Of a stretch of 64,000 nucleotides of DNA, positions 31,323 to 40,245 are shown piece after piece. Source of the stretch: an uncultured Pseudomonas sp. (lineage in GTDB: Bacteria; Pseudomonadota; Gammaproteobacteria; Pseudomonadales; Pseudomonadaceae). Each line of letters begins with the position of its first letter. Position 1 is the first letter of the stretch. A program made the translations under genes and the position numbers. The stretch lies in NCBI RefSeq assembly GCF_913777995.1, contig NZ_CAJYVE010000020.1, forward strand, positions 1 through 64,000. The letters are read 5' to 3'. Below the pieces are notes generated by a model, which ran no database searches, was not told the origin of the DNA, and saw only the letters and a program-made list of their open reading frames with translations.

Positions 31323-32816
31323 TTACAGCTTGATCCAGGTCGCCTTGAGTTCGGTGTACTTGTCGAAGGCATGCAGGGACTTGTCCCGGCCATTGCCCGA
31401 CTGCTTGAAGCCGCCGAATGGCGCGGTCATGTCACCGCCGTCGTACTGGTTGACCCACACGCTGCCGACGCGCAGCGCCTTGGCGGTGCGGTGGGCCTTG
31501 GACAGGTCGGCGGTCCAGACACCGGCGGCCAGGCCATACACGGTGTCGTTGGCGATGCGGATCGCCTCTTCGGCGCTGTCGAAGGCGATCACCGACAGCA
31601 CCGGGCCGAAGATTTCCTCACGGGCGATGCGCATGGCATTGTCGACCCCGTCGAACAGCGTCGGCTCCACGTAGAAGCCGCCACTTTCCTGCAGGGTACG
31701 CTGGCCGCCACACAGCAGCTGCGCGCCGTCGCCGTGCCCGGCCTCGATGTAACCCAGCACGGTGTTCATCTGGGTGTCGTCCACCAGGGCACCGACACGG
31801 GTCTCGGGGTCCAGCGCATGCCCGGGTTTCCAGGCCTTGAGTGCTTCGACCACCATGGGCACGAAGCGATCCTTGATGGAACGCTCCACCAGCAGGCGCG
31901 AGCCGGCGGTGCAGACTTCGCCCTGGTTGAAGGCGATGGCGCTGGCCGCCGCCTGGGCCGCCGCTTCGAGGTCCGGGGCGTCGGCAAAGACGATGTTCGG
32001 GCTCTTGCCACCGGCCTCCAGCCACACGCGCTTCATGTTCGACTCACCGGCGTAGACCATCAGTTGCTTGGCGATGCGGGTCGAGCCGGTGAACACCAGG
32101 GTGTCGACGTCCATGTGCAGCGCCAGAGCCTTGCCGGCGGTGTGGCCGAAGCCCGGCAGCACGTTGAACACGCCAGCCGGAATACCGGCCTCCAGGGCCA
32201 GGGCAGCCACACGAATGGCGGTGAGCGGCGATTTTTCCGAAGGCTTGAGGATCACCGAGTTGCCGCTGGCCAGGGCCGGGCCCAGTTTCCAGCTGGCCAT
32301 CAGCAGCGGGAAGTTCCACGGCACGATGGCGGCGACCACGCCCACGGCCTCGCGGGTCACCAGGCCAAGCTGGTCGTGCGGGGTGGCGGCGACTTCGTCG
32401 TACAGTTTGTCGATGGCCTCGGCGCTCCAGCGAATGGCATTGGCCGCACCGGGAATGTCGATTTGCCGCGAATCACTGATGGGCTTGCCCATGTCCAGGG
32501 TTTCCAGCAGCGCCAGCTCGTCGGCGTTGGCCAACAGCAGGTCGGCGAAGCGGATCAGGGTGCGCTTGCGCTCGGCCGGGGCCTTGCGCGACCACACGCC
32601 ACTGTCGAAACGCTCGCGGGCCACGCTGACCGCATGGTTGACGTCTTCCAGGTCGCAACTGGCGACCTGCGCCAACGGGCGGCCGTCGACCGGGCTGAGG
32701 CAGTCGAAGGTGGCATCGCAGACCGCTGGCAGGTAATGCCCGTCGATGAACGCGCGGCCTTCGATCTTGAGGTTCTGGAACAGCTGTTCCCAGTAATCAC
32801 GTTGCGGGATGTTCAT
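31323..32816 (-). CDS. puuC: Gamma-glutamyl-gamma-aminobutyraldehyde dehydrogenase (PuuC/PauC)
   Basis: A 497-aa NAD(P)-dependent aldehyde dehydrogenase converting gamma-glutamyl-gamma-aminobutyraldehyde to gamma-glutamyl-GABA. Motifs: VVAAIVPWNFPLLMASWKLGPALASGN (cofactor and active-site Asn), FTGSTRIAKQLM, the general base Glu in VWLEAGGKSPNIVFADA, and the catalytic Cys in FNQGEVCTAGSRLLV (near residue 300). The length is close to E. coli PuuC (495 aa). The open frame extends upstream, but that part only translates the inverted repeat at 32840-32907, so ATG 32816 behind AGAAGAGAAG is the true start. It lies between puuA and puuB. Confidence 0.94.
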   Translation of the reverse strand: MNIPQRDYWEQLFQNLKIEGRAFIDGHYLPAVCDATFDCLSPVDGRPLAQVASCDLEDVNHAVSVARERFDSGVWSRKAPAERKRTLIRFADLLLANADELALLETLDMGKPISDSRQIDIPGAANAIRWSAEAIDKLYDEVAATPHDQLGLVTREAVGVVAAIVPWNFPLLMASWKLGPALASGNSVILKPSEKSPLTAIRVAALALEAGIPAGVFNVLPGFGHTAGKALALHMDVDTLVFTGSTRIAKQLMVYAGESNMKRVWLEAGGKSPNIVFADAPDLEAAAQAAASAIAFNQGEVCTAGSRLLVERSIKDRFVPMVVEALKAWKPGHALDPETRVGALVDDTQMNTVLGYIEAGHGDGAQLLCGGQRTLQESGGFYVEPTLFDGVDNAMRIAREEIFGPVLSVIAFDSAEEAIRIANDTVYGLAAGVWTADLSKAHRTAKALRVGSVWVNQYDGGDMTAPFGGFKQSGNGRDKSLHAFDKYTELKATWIKL

Positions 32817-32839
32817 GGTCTTCTCTTCTCGGCTGTTCA

Positions 32840-32907
32840 CCGGGCCTGTGGGAGCGAGCTTGCTCGCGAAAGGGCATTCGCGAGCAAGCTCGCTCCCACA
32901 GGCCCGG
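32840..32907. repeat. Long near-perfect palindrome between puuA and puuC
   Basis: CCGGGCCTGTGGGAGCGAGC... is followed, after about 6 nt, by its exact complement ending GCTCCCACAGGCCCGG, giving arms of about 31 bp. It uses the GAGCGAGCTTGCTCGCGAA repeat type but has lost the usual central spacer. Inside an operon it could form an mRNA hairpin between puuA and puuC. Confidence 0.9.
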
Positions 32908-32924
32908 CAATGCATTGCCTGGGT

Positions 32925-34307
32925 TCAGACGGTATGCAGGTACCAGTTGTATTCGAGGTCGGAGATCGAGGCTTCGAACTCGGCCAGTTCGCTCTCCTTG
33001 CAGGCCACGAAAATGTCGATGTAATCGGGGCTGATGTACTGGTTCATGATCTCGCTGTCGTCCAGCTCGCGCAGGGCATCGCGCAGGTTGTTCGGCAGGC
33101 TCTGCTCCAGTTGCTCGTAGGAGTTGCCCTCGATCGGCTCGCCGGGCTCCAGCTTGTGGGTCAGGCCGTGATGAATACCGGCGAGGATCGCTGCCATCAT
33201 CAGGTAAGGGTTGGCATCGGCGCCGGCCACCCGGTGTTCGATACGGATCGCGTTGTCGGCACCGGTGGGTACGCGCACCGCTACGGTGCGGTTGTCCAGG
33301 CCCCAGCTCGGCGCGTTGGGCACGTAGAACTGCGCGCCGAAGCGGCGATACGAGTTGACGTTCGGGCACAGGAAGGCCATCGACGCCGGCATGGTTTCCA
33401 GCACCCCGGCAATCGCATGGCGCAGCTCGGCATGCTCCTGCGGCGCGTCGGTGGCGAAGATGTTCTCGCCGGTGGCCTTGTCGATCAGCGAGATATGCAC
33501 GTGCAGGCCATTGCCCGCCTGGCCCGGATAAGGCTTGGCCATGAAGGTGGTGTCCATTTCATGGTCGTAGGCGATGTTCTTGATCAGGCGCTTGAGCAGC
33601 ACCGCATAGTCGCAGGCCAGCATGGCGTCTTCGACGTGGTGCAGGTTGACCTCGAACTGCGCCGGGGCACTTTCCTTGACGATGGCGTCGGCGGGAATGC
33701 CCTGCTCCTTGGCCGCTTCGAGGATGTCCTGCAGGCAGTCGGCGTATTCGTCCAGATCGTCGATCAGGTAGACCTGGGTGGAGTGCGGGCGCTTGCCGGA
33801 AATCGGCGAGCGCGGTGGCTGTGGCCGGCCGTTCACGTTCTCCTGGTCGATCAGGTAGAACTCCAGCTCGAACGCCGCGCAGATGCGCAGGCCCATTTCG
33901 TCGAAGCGCGCCACCACCTGGCGCAGCACTTCACGCGGGTCGGCGAAGAACGGATGGCCGTCCAGTTCGTGCATGGTCATCAGCAATTGCGCGGTGGGGC
34001 GCTTCTGCCACGGCTCGTAGGCCAGGGTGCCGGGAATCGGATAGCAGACCCGGTCCGAGTCGCCGATGTCCAGGCCCAGGCCGGTGCTTTCCACGGTGGA
34101 GCCATTGATGTCCAGGGCGAACAGCGAGGCCGGCAGGTTGATGCCACGCTCGTAGACCTTGTGCAGGCTGGGGCGCTCGATGCGCTTGCCGCGCACCACA
34201 CCGTTCATATCGGAAATCAGCAAGTCGACGAACTGGGTCTCGGGGTGAGCCTGCAGGAACTCACTGACTTCATTGGAGACAATGGCGCGCGGGGATACCG
34301 ACGACAT
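32925..34307 (-). CDS. puuA: Gamma-glutamylpolyamine synthetase (PuuA/PauA/SpuI family)
   Basis: A 460-aa glutamine-synthetase-fold ligase that joins glutamate to putrescine or a related polyamine using ATP, the first step of the pathway. The beta-grasp N-terminal part (VDLLISDMNGVVRGKRI) is followed by the catalytic domain: AAFELEFYLID (about residues 142-152) with metal-binding Glu, NGLHVHISL (about 265-273) and RRFGAQFYVPNAPSWGLDNRTVAVRVP (about 318-344), ending with ADANPYLMMAAILAGI. The PuuA-type N-terminus and lack of the GlnA adenylylation loop separate it from true glutamine synthetase. It is the first gene of the operon, transcribed away from the LysR regulator. Several paralogues exist in Pseudomonas, so the polyamine is not fixed. 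Confidence 0.92.
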   Translation of the reverse strand: MSSVSPRAIVSNEVSEFLQAHPETQFVDLLISDMNGVVRGKRIERPSLHKVYERGINLPASLFALDINGSTVESTGLGLDIGDSDRVCYPIPGTLAYEPWQKRPTAQLLMTMHELDGHPFFADPREVLRQVVARFDEMGLRICAAFELEFYLIDQENVNGRPQPPRSPISGKRPHSTQVYLIDDLDEYADCLQDILEAAKEQGIPADAIVKESAPAQFEVNLHHVEDAMLACDYAVLLKRLIKNIAYDHEMDTTFMAKPYPGQAGNGLHVHISLIDKATGENIFATDAPQEHAELRHAIAGVLETMPASMAFLCPNVNSYRRFGAQFYVPNAPSWGLDNRTVAVRVPTGADNAIRIEHRVAGADANPYLMMAAILAGIHHGLTHKLEPGEPIEGNSYEQLEQSLPNNLRDALRELDDSEIMNQYISPDYIDIFVACKESELAEFEASISDLEYNWYLHTV

Positions 34308-34483
34308 GATTGAACACCTTCTGGTTTTTGTGGGACGTCAGAGGTGGCAGGAAGAACAAGCAGGCGGCGCGTTGAAGAGTCGGCGGCATTCTTGATTTTT
34401 TTCTGCCATTCGCCCCGAAAAGTTACTTTTTTTACGGCTTTCTCGCCGTGACTGCCGATTTGTGCTTGGCAGTGCAGGCTCAC

Positions 34484-34494
34484 TGTAAATTACA
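34484..34494. promoter_or_regulatory. Candidate LysR-type operator between puuA and its regulator
   Basis: TGTAAATTACA is a perfect palindrome with the T-N(n)-A form of LysR-family boxes, 47 bp before the regulator start. A second AT-rich palindromic stretch CAATAAATATTG follows at about 34501-34513. This is an inference from position and symmetry. Confidence 0.45.
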
Positions 34495-34540
34495 ATCCCT
34501 GCAATAAATATTGGCGTTTTGGCAATACGAGTTTGCATCC

Positions 34541-35413
34541 ATGCAATATGAAATCAACCACAACGACCTCAGCCTGGTGCTCGCCCTGGTACGCGGACGC
34601 TCCTTGGCGCGGGCTGCCGAACTGCTGCAGGTGGACATCTCCACGGTGTTCCGCTCGATTCGCCGGCTGGAGAGTGCGCTGGGCAACGCGCTGTTCGAAA
34701 AGAGCCGGCGCGGCTATGTACCCACCGATGCCGCACAGGCTATCGCCGAGCAGGCCGAGCGCGCCGAACAGGCCCTGGGCGCGGCGCGCATGGCCCTGCG
34801 CCAGGGCGAACAGGTGGTCAGCGGCACGGTGCGCCTGACCTGCACCGAAGCCGTGTTGCACAGCCTGATGCTGCCGGCGCTGGCGCGCTTCATGCCGAAC
34901 TACCCGGCGCTGAACCTGGAGCTGGCGACTTCCAACAACTTCGCCAACCTCAGCCGCCGCGATGCCGACATCGCCCTGCGCCTGACCGACACGCCGCCCG
35001 AGCACCTGGTGGGCCGCCATCTGGGCGACACTGCCTATGTCATCTGTGGGCGCCCGGACTTTCGCCAGGCGCTGGAAAAGGACCCGACCTCGGTGCCCTG
35101 GGTCGCCCCGGACGACTCCATGCCCGACCATGTTTCGGTAATCTGGCGTGAGCGCACCTGGCCGAGCATCGTGCCGCGCTACCGCTGCAGCAGCATGTCG
35201 GCGGTCTCGGAACTGGTCAGCGCCGGCCTGGGCGTGGCCGCCCTCACCGACTTCACCGCCCGCGACCTGCAAGGCGTGGAAGCCTTGAGTGCGCCGCTGG
35301 AAGGCTGCAACACCGGCGTGTGGCTGCTGACCCGCCCCGACTGCCGCGCCCTGCGCTCGGTGCAGACACTGTTCGACGAGCTGACCCCGCTGCTGCGCGA
35401 AGCGCTGCAATGA
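34541..35413 (+). CDS. LysR-family regulator of the polyamine operon
   Basis: A 290-aa LysR-type regulator. The N-terminal winged HTH (NDLSLVLALVRGRSLARAAELLQVDISTVFRSIRRLESALGNALFEK, residues about 6-52) is followed by the substrate-binding fold (GTVRLTCTEAVLHSLMLPAL, DADIALRLTDTPPEHLVGRHLGD). It is divergent from puuA, the usual place for a regulator of that operon. ATG 34541 is preferred to an upstream TTG because the HTH begins directly after it; neither has a strong ribosome site. The inducer is unknown; a polyamine or gamma-glutamyl intermediate is the natural guess. Confidence 0.88.
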   Translation: MQYEINHNDLSLVLALVRGRSLARAAELLQVDISTVFRSIRRLESALGNALFEKSRRGYVPTDAAQAIAEQAERAEQALGAARMALRQGEQVVSGTVRLTCTEAVLHSLMLPALARFMPNYPALNLELATSNNFANLSRRDADIALRLTDTPPEHLVGRHLGDTAYVICGRPDFRQALEKDPTSVPWVAPDDSMPDHVSVIWRERTWPSIVPRYRCSSMSAVSELVSAGLGVAALTDFTARDLQGVEALSAPLEGCNTGVWLLTRPDCRALRSVQTLFDELTPLLREALQ

Positions 35414-35460
35414 ACAGGATGCGCCCCTCGCGGCTGAAGCCAATACCCTTCGACTGGCTC

Positions 35461-35548
35461 TTGTTGGAGCTTGCTCGCGATGGCTACATCACGTTCACAG
35501 CAGATGCATGAGGTTTGCTGACCTGTTCGCGAGCAAGCTCTCCAACAA
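35461..35548. repeat. REP-like inverted-repeat element after the LysR gene
   Basis: Arms TTGTTGGAGCTTGCTCGCGA and TCGCGAGCAAGCTCTCCAACAA face each other around a spacer containing GTTCACAGCAGATGCATGA, another copy of the shared core. It lies between the convergent LysR and MFS genes and may help end both transcripts. Confidence 0.82.
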
Positions 35549-35620
35549 AAACCGGGACGCACTTAACTGACCGGTAGTGCGGTTGAAGCCGGTCCTACCG
35601 GTGCGGTGCGGCTGATTCCT

Positions 35621-36784
35621 CTACAGCGACAGGTTCACCGGCGTAGGCCCCGGTGTGTGCCGCGAGCCGGCGCCCATCACCAGCACCAACGCACAGCCAA
35701 GCAGGATGGCCACGGATGACACCACGAAGATGGTCTGCCGCCCGTCGCCCTGCAGCAACAGCGCCAGCAGCGTCGGCGCGGAGGCGGCGGCCGATACCTG
35801 CACCACCCCGACCAGACGGGTCAGGCGCCCACTGGGGTCGTGGGTGACCACCGAGGACATGTAGTACGACAGCGCCAGGTTCCAGCCCAGGTTCATCAGG
35901 AACACCGCCAGCGCCAGGTCGGTGATGTCATGGATGCGCGCGGCCAGCAGGTAGATCGACAGCAGCACCACCAGCGAACCGATGAGGATCATCGGCAGGC
36001 GCCCCAGGCGATGCCCCAGCAGGCTGGGCAGCGCCGCACCCGGCAGGCCGCCGAGCAGGCCGATGCTGATCGCCCAGCCGATGTCCACCGGGGCGATGCC
36101 GGCGTCGGCGCCGATGCCCTCGACGAAGCCCCACAGCGAATAGATCGCCACCTGCAGCAACAGCATGCCCAGCAAGGCACAGACGCCCAGCAGGGTCAGC
36201 CCTTCGCCACGCGGTGCACGCACCACCGGTGTTTCTTCCAGTTGCGCGGCGGGCAGGCACAGGCAGGCCAGGCAGACCAGGGCGAACCAGGCCGCGAGAA
36301 AGCCCATCGCCGCACCGAAGCCCAGGCGCTCGGCGATTATCGGCAGCACCGCCGCGCTGAAGGCGAACAGCGCGGTCTGCAGGAACAGCAGAAAGCCGAA
36401 CGAGCGGTCCGGCCCGCTCATGCGGCCCAGGCAGTAGATGGCGTAGGAATACAGCAGGCCCGAGGCGAGGCCGGAGCCGAAGCGCAGCACCAACAGGTGG
36501 TCGAACTGCCCGACCCAGGCGGTCAGGCCATTGCACAGCAACAGCAGCAGCCCGCTGCTCAGGCCGATGGAGCGCGCGCCCAGGTAGCGGATCATGGGCA
36601 GGCACAGCAAGGTGCCGACGATCGAGGCGCACATTTCTGCCGACATGGTCCAGCTCTGCTGCACCAGGGTCAGGCCCAGGCGTTCGGTGAGCAGGCCGAT
36701 GAAGATCGGCTGTACGCCGATGGCGAGAATCGAGGCAGCGGCAATGAAGATGCACGCGGCGCGCACGGCAAATGACTGGTTCAT
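35621..36784 (-). CDS. MFS transporter of the DUF3237/porin cluster
   Basis: A 387-aa major facilitator with about 12 hydrophobic spans, on the inner membrane. No subfamily signature was recognised; the loop after TM2 (RYLGARSIG) is a weak version of the MFS motif A. It is the last gene of a four-gene minus-strand run (serine hydrolase, outer-membrane barrel, DUF3237, MFS) with gaps of 130, 26 and 82 bp, so it likely moves that pathway's substrate or product across the inner membrane. ATG 36784 is chosen because the first span follows it; ATG 36796 is possible. Confidence 0.82.
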   Translation of the reverse strand: MNQSFAVRAACIFIAAASILAIGVQPIFIGLLTERLGLTLVQQSWTMSAEMCASIVGTLLCLPMIRYLGARSIGLSSGLLLLLCNGLTAWVGQFDHLLVLRFGSGLASGLLYSYAIYCLGRMSGPDRSFGFLLFLQTALFAFSAAVLPIIAERLGFGAAMGFLAAWFALVCLACLCLPAAQLEETPVVRAPRGEGLTLLGVCALLGMLLLQVAIYSLWGFVEGIGADAGIAPVDIGWAISIGLLGGLPGAALPSLLGHRLGRLPMILIGSLVVLLSIYLLAARIHDITDLALAVFLMNLGWNLALSYYMSSVVTHDPSGRLTRLVGVVQVSAAASAPTLLALLLQGDGRQTIFVVSSVAILLGCALVLVMGAGSRHTPGPTPVNLSL

Positions 36785-36866
36785 TTCAGTACCCATCCTG
36801 TCTGGCCGCCCTGAGGGCGATGATGCCAGCGTCAACGAAGCGATTGAATGTATGCCGTACGCCGAT

Positions 36867-37349
36867 TCAGGCCTGGCGATAGCAGTCGATGACCACGCGG
36901 GTTTCCCCGGGGTAGGTCACCCGTCCAATGAAGGTGTCCTGGGTCAGCCAGGCGAGCCGGCCGGCCGCCTGGAATACCGGGGTGCAGGTACAGCGGTACT
37001 CGGAGACCGGAATGGGCCAGATGCCGTCGGCCTCCAGCTGCTTGCCGCGTTCGGTGAGCAGCAGCAGGCCACGGTTATGAATGTTGATCAGCTCACCCTG
37101 GTCGCTGCGCAGGCTGTAGCGGGCGTCCAGGTCGCCGACGCCGTCGTGGCGCAGCAGGAAGAAATCCGCGCCGCCGGGCAGCACTTCGCCCTGCAGTTGC
37201 GGGCCCTCGAAGCGCCCGCCAAGGATCCGGTAATTGCTGCGCAGCCCGTCGGCGCAGCGCCCCAGCGCATCACCCGGCGCGATCTCGACGTCCAGGCGCA
37301 TGACCGGCAGCAGCCGGGGTGTTGCACAGACGTCATCAAGACTCGTCAT
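36867..37349 (-). CDS. DUF3237 family protein
   Basis: A 160-aa protein of the DUF3237 family, small beta-rich cytoplasmic proteins of unknown role often found beside catabolic genes. Typical stretches are PVMRLDVEIAPGDALG (about residues 15-30), GGRFEGPQLQGEVLPGGADFF (about 43-63) and the C-terminal FIGRVTYPGETRVVIDCYR. There is no signal peptide or membrane segment. The ATG has GGGAG 7 nt upstream and lies 26 bp after the stop of the outer-membrane protein gene, so the two are co-transcribed. Function cannot be stated; lyase or isomerase-like roles have been suggested only by context. Confidence 0.85.
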   Translation of the reverse strand: MTSLDDVCATPRLLPVMRLDVEIAPGDALGRCADGLRSNYRILGGRFEGPQLQGEVLPGGADFFLLRHDGVGDLDARYSLRSDQGELINIHNRGLLLLTERGKQLEADGIWPIPVSEYRCTCTPVFQAAGRLAWLTQDTFIGRVTYPGETRVVIDCYRQA

Positions 37350-37375
37350 GTTCGCTCTCCCGTGAGTGCCGCCGC

Positions 37376-38710
37376 TCAATAGCGGTAGGTGAAGTACAGT
37401 TCCAGGGCATCGAAGCGCTGGTCGTTACCGAACACCTGCTTGGCGGCGGCCTGGGGCTTGACCCTGTTGTAGGACAGCGAGGCGTACCAGCGCGGTGTCG
37501 GCGTCCAGTCCAGGTAGACGGCGGTCTCGTCGGCGAAACGCCGGTCACTGACCGCCGCGCCCTGGAAGTTCTTCTCGTCGAGCCAGAACTGGTAGTGGAT
37601 CACTCCCAGGGTGAAGGCTTCGTTGAGACGGTTCTTGATGGAGAACTGCTGAACCCGCTCGTTGCTGTTGAACAGCAGGTAGTTGCCCACCACGTCGCCG
37701 ACCAGCCAGGTGCTCCAGTCGACGAAGCCCTTGGCCAGCGGATCCCAGGCTTTCTGGCGATTGTCGGCAAGGTTGTCGTCGCCGGAGAACACCGCGTAGC
37801 GGTAGCCCAGGGTCGGGGTGAACGGCAGTTGCTGGAAGCTGTAGTCGGCCTGGGCGTACCAGGCCTTGGCGTCATAGTCCACGCCTTCGCCGCTGCCGCG
37901 CTCCACGGCATATTCGGCGTTGAGGGTCAGGTCCGGCACGCCAGGCAGCTTGCCGTTGAGCGCACGCAGGTTATAGACCTGCATGCCATCGCGCCGCGCC
38001 GTGGTACCGCGGCGGCCCAGGGCATCGACTTTCAGCGCGGTGGCACCGAGGGTCACCTGCTGCTGCAGGTCGTAGTCGAGGTTGACACCGTTGAGGCGGA
38101 AGTCGCCCATGTGGTCGTCGACCCGCAGGCTGAAGGCCTGGGCCTGCAGCGGGCCGTGGTTCCAGGCGAGGATCGCCGAGTCCCTGAATGCAGTGCGCGG
38201 GCCCAGCCAGTAGGCGCCGTCGCCAAAGGCGTCGAGGTTGCCGTCCATGACGATGAAGCCGGTGCCGATCTTGTAGTTCTGCCGCCCGGCGGTGAACTTC
38301 CACTCACCGGCACGAAAGCCGGCGTACAGCTCTTCGGTGGTGGTGTTGCCGTCGGAGCTGCGGGTGAAGCCCCCGGCATCGCCATCGCCCAGGGTCTTGG
38401 AGGCCACCAGCGAACCACCCGCCAGCAGGCTGAAGTCGTCGCTCAGTGAATAGTCCAGGGTGATGCCCGGTTTGAGGTAGAACTCTTGCCAGCCGATCTT
38501 GCTGCCGTCGCGCCGACCATTACGCAGGTCGACCCGGCCAGCGCCGAAGTTCACCCCGCGGGTGGTGACGGTGGCCGCGCCGCCGGTGAAGTTCAGCTCC
38601 CCCTTGAGGTTGCCGTCTTCGAAGGTCTCGCCAGCTTCGACCGTTGCGCTGGCCACGGGCAGGCCGAGCGCGAACAGCACGCAGGAAACACGCGTTCTTG
38701 CAGACATCAT
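37376..38710 (-). CDS. Outer-membrane beta-barrel (porin-like) protein
   Basis: A 444-aa exported protein. It has an Ala-rich signal peptide (MMSARTRVSCVLFALGLPVASA, cleavage after about residue 22-26), then many amphipathic strands rich in Tyr, Gly and Asp, and ends in alternating aromatic residues, FTYRY, the outer-membrane insertion signal. It resembles alginate-export/AlgE-like barrels more than classical OprD, but subfamily is uncertain. AGGAG lies 6 nt before ATG 38710; upstream in-frame codons do not look like a signal sequence. It probably brings the substrate of the adjacent hydrolase or DUF3237 protein through the outer membrane. Confidence 0.85.
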   Translation of the reverse strand: MMSARTRVSCVLFALGLPVASATVEAGETFEDGNLKGELNFTGGAATVTTRGVNFGAGRVDLRNGRRDGSKIGWQEFYLKPGITLDYSLSDDFSLLAGGSLVASKTLGDGDAGGFTRSSDGNTTTEELYAGFRAGEWKFTAGRQNYKIGTGFIVMDGNLDAFGDGAYWLGPRTAFRDSAILAWNHGPLQAQAFSLRVDDHMGDFRLNGVNLDYDLQQQVTLGATALKVDALGRRGTTARRDGMQVYNLRALNGKLPGVPDLTLNAEYAVERGSGEGVDYDAKAWYAQADYSFQQLPFTPTLGYRYAVFSGDDNLADNRQKAWDPLAKGFVDWSTWLVGDVVGNYLLFNSNERVQQFSIKNRLNEAFTLGVIHYQFWLDEKNFQGAAVSDRRFADETAVYLDWTPTPRWYASLSYNRVKPQAAAKQVFGNDQRFDALELYFTYRY

Positions 38711-38840
38711 GTAAAGCTCCTGTGCGGTTATTTTTGTACTACAGGGCAGTTGAGAGGCGACCAGTCGGCCACCAAGCCCGCCAAGGCAGGCAGGGACGCA
38801 GCCAGGCAGCGTCCGCAATCTTGTTATGCGTCAGTGCACC

Positions 38841-40100
38841 TCAGGCCTGGTCCAGGTGGGCAGTGATGGTGCGCAGCATGCGCACGACATCGACGTCGAT
38901 TTCCGTCACCGCCACTGGCGTGGACGATTGCTTGACGATCACGGTGCCCGAGGGCCGGTCGACGAACAGGTATTGGCCATGGATGCCGCTGGCCATCAGC
39001 ACCTGGCTGTGGTCGTTGAACACGTACCACTGGCTGCGGTACGACGCCCCCGGCGTCCACGCTGCGAACTCTTCGTTGTTGCGGGCGTAGACCGCTGGGT
39101 CATTGCCCTGGGCAACCGCTTCGATCGCTTCCTTGGCGATGACCTGGCGCCCGTCGACCACGCCGTCGTTGGCCAGCATCAGGCCGAAACGCGCCATGTC
39201 GCGCAGGGTCGCGTTGAAACCGGCACCGGCCACGCTGCGCCCCCAAGGGTCGGCCATGAAGTAGCCGTCACGCTCACAGCCCAGTTGCGACCAGACGCCT
39301 TGCAGCAGCTCATGGCAGGACACGCCCGAAGCACGCTCCATCACCCAGGCCAGAGCTTCGGTGGTGGCGGTTACGTAATGGAACAAGCCGCCGTGCTCGC
39401 CGCGCTTCTGCAGGCTGGGCAGGTACTGGTACAGCGACTGGTAGCGGGCGTACTCGGCCGGGGCCGGCTTGAAACCGCAGGCATAGCCGTACTGCGAGCT
39501 TTCCGAGTCGGGGTCTTCGTAGACCTCGCTGTAGTGAACGCCCACCGCCATGTCGAACAGCTGGCGCACCGTGGCGTCGCCGAAGGCGCTGCCGCGCAGC
39601 TCTGGCACGTAGTCCTGGGCCAGGGCCTGCTCGTTCAACCTGCCTTCGTGCACCAGTTGCTCGCCGAGCAAGCCGATCAGCGACTTGGTGGTGGAGAACA
39701 TGATGTGCCGGTCGCTGGGGTTCTGGCCGTTGAAGTAGCGCTCGTACACCACCGTGCCCTGGCGCATGACCAGAAAGGCATCGGTGTAGCTGGTGGCCAG
39801 GCACTGGCTGACACTCACCGAAGCCCCGCTCAGGCTGTCGAAGCGCAGGTGCTCCAGCGCCTGGGGCGCCTGAGGCAATTCGCTGGCCGGCTTGGATCCG
39901 CTCGCCACGTCGATGCTCGGCCGCAGGCGCGCCAGGTGGCGAAACCCCCAGCGGTTGAACGGCGGGTTCATCCAGTTATGCCAGGTGACGCGGGCTTCGG
40001 GGGCGGCGGGAAAGCCTTGCATCAGCGTCGGGCCAGGGGCGCTGGCCTCACCGAGCTGCCGGTACTGCGCGGCGAGGGGGTGTTCGAACATCTCATTCAT
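38841..40100 (-). CDS. Serine hydrolase, beta-lactamase/6-aminohexanoate-dimer hydrolase-like
   Basis: A 419-aa class C beta-lactamase-fold hydrolase. The SxxK nucleophile motif is in MFSTTKSLIGLLGEQL (near residue 150), with a Tyr-containing motif at SEVYEDPDSESSQYGY (about 208-223) and a late GIHGQYLFVD segment where the family's third motif lies. These features are shared with 6-aminohexanoate-dimer hydrolases (NylB type) and related amidases or esterases. No signal peptide is seen, so it is probably cytoplasmic. ATG 40100 follows CAGGATTAACCCC. It opens the operon and is divergent from the TetR regulator. Substrate unknown: a small amide or ester is likely. Confidence 0.86.
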   Translation of the reverse strand: MNEMFEHPLAAQYRQLGEASAPGPTLMQGFPAAPEARVTWHNWMNPPFNRWGFRHLARLRPSIDVASGSKPASELPQAPQALEHLRFDSLSGASVSVSQCLATSYTDAFLVMRQGTVVYERYFNGQNPSDRHIMFSTTKSLIGLLGEQLVHEGRLNEQALAQDYVPELRGSAFGDATVRQLFDMAVGVHYSEVYEDPDSESSQYGYACGFKPAPAEYARYQSLYQYLPSLQKRGEHGGLFHYVTATTEALAWVMERASGVSCHELLQGVWSQLGCERDGYFMADPWGRSVAGAGFNATLRDMARFGLMLANDGVVDGRQVIAKEAIEAVAQGNDPAVYARNNEEFAAWTPGASYRSQWYVFNDHSQVLMASGIHGQYLFVDRPSGTVIVKQSSTPVAVTEIDVDVVRMLRTITAHLDQA

Positions 40101-40245
40101 GGGGTTAATCCTGAGAAGTGGCTCTGCGTGCGAGCAGATGTGACAAAACAATTAAACCTGTAAAAAGTTTTAGTCAATAAAATATTTGCCCGAAAAAATC
40201 TTTGCGGCCTATGATCGCCCCCTGACTACAGGCCCAGGAGCCACA

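Noticed and set aside
32817-32915. A longer N-terminus for the aldehyde dehydrogenase
   Set aside because: The extra residues are the translation of the palindrome at 32840-32907.
30114-34313. A 1399-codon plus-strand frame opposite puuB, puuC and puuA
   Set aside because: The minus-strand genes have complete catalytic motifs and family lengths; the plus-strand product is low-complexity and crosses the REP palindrome.
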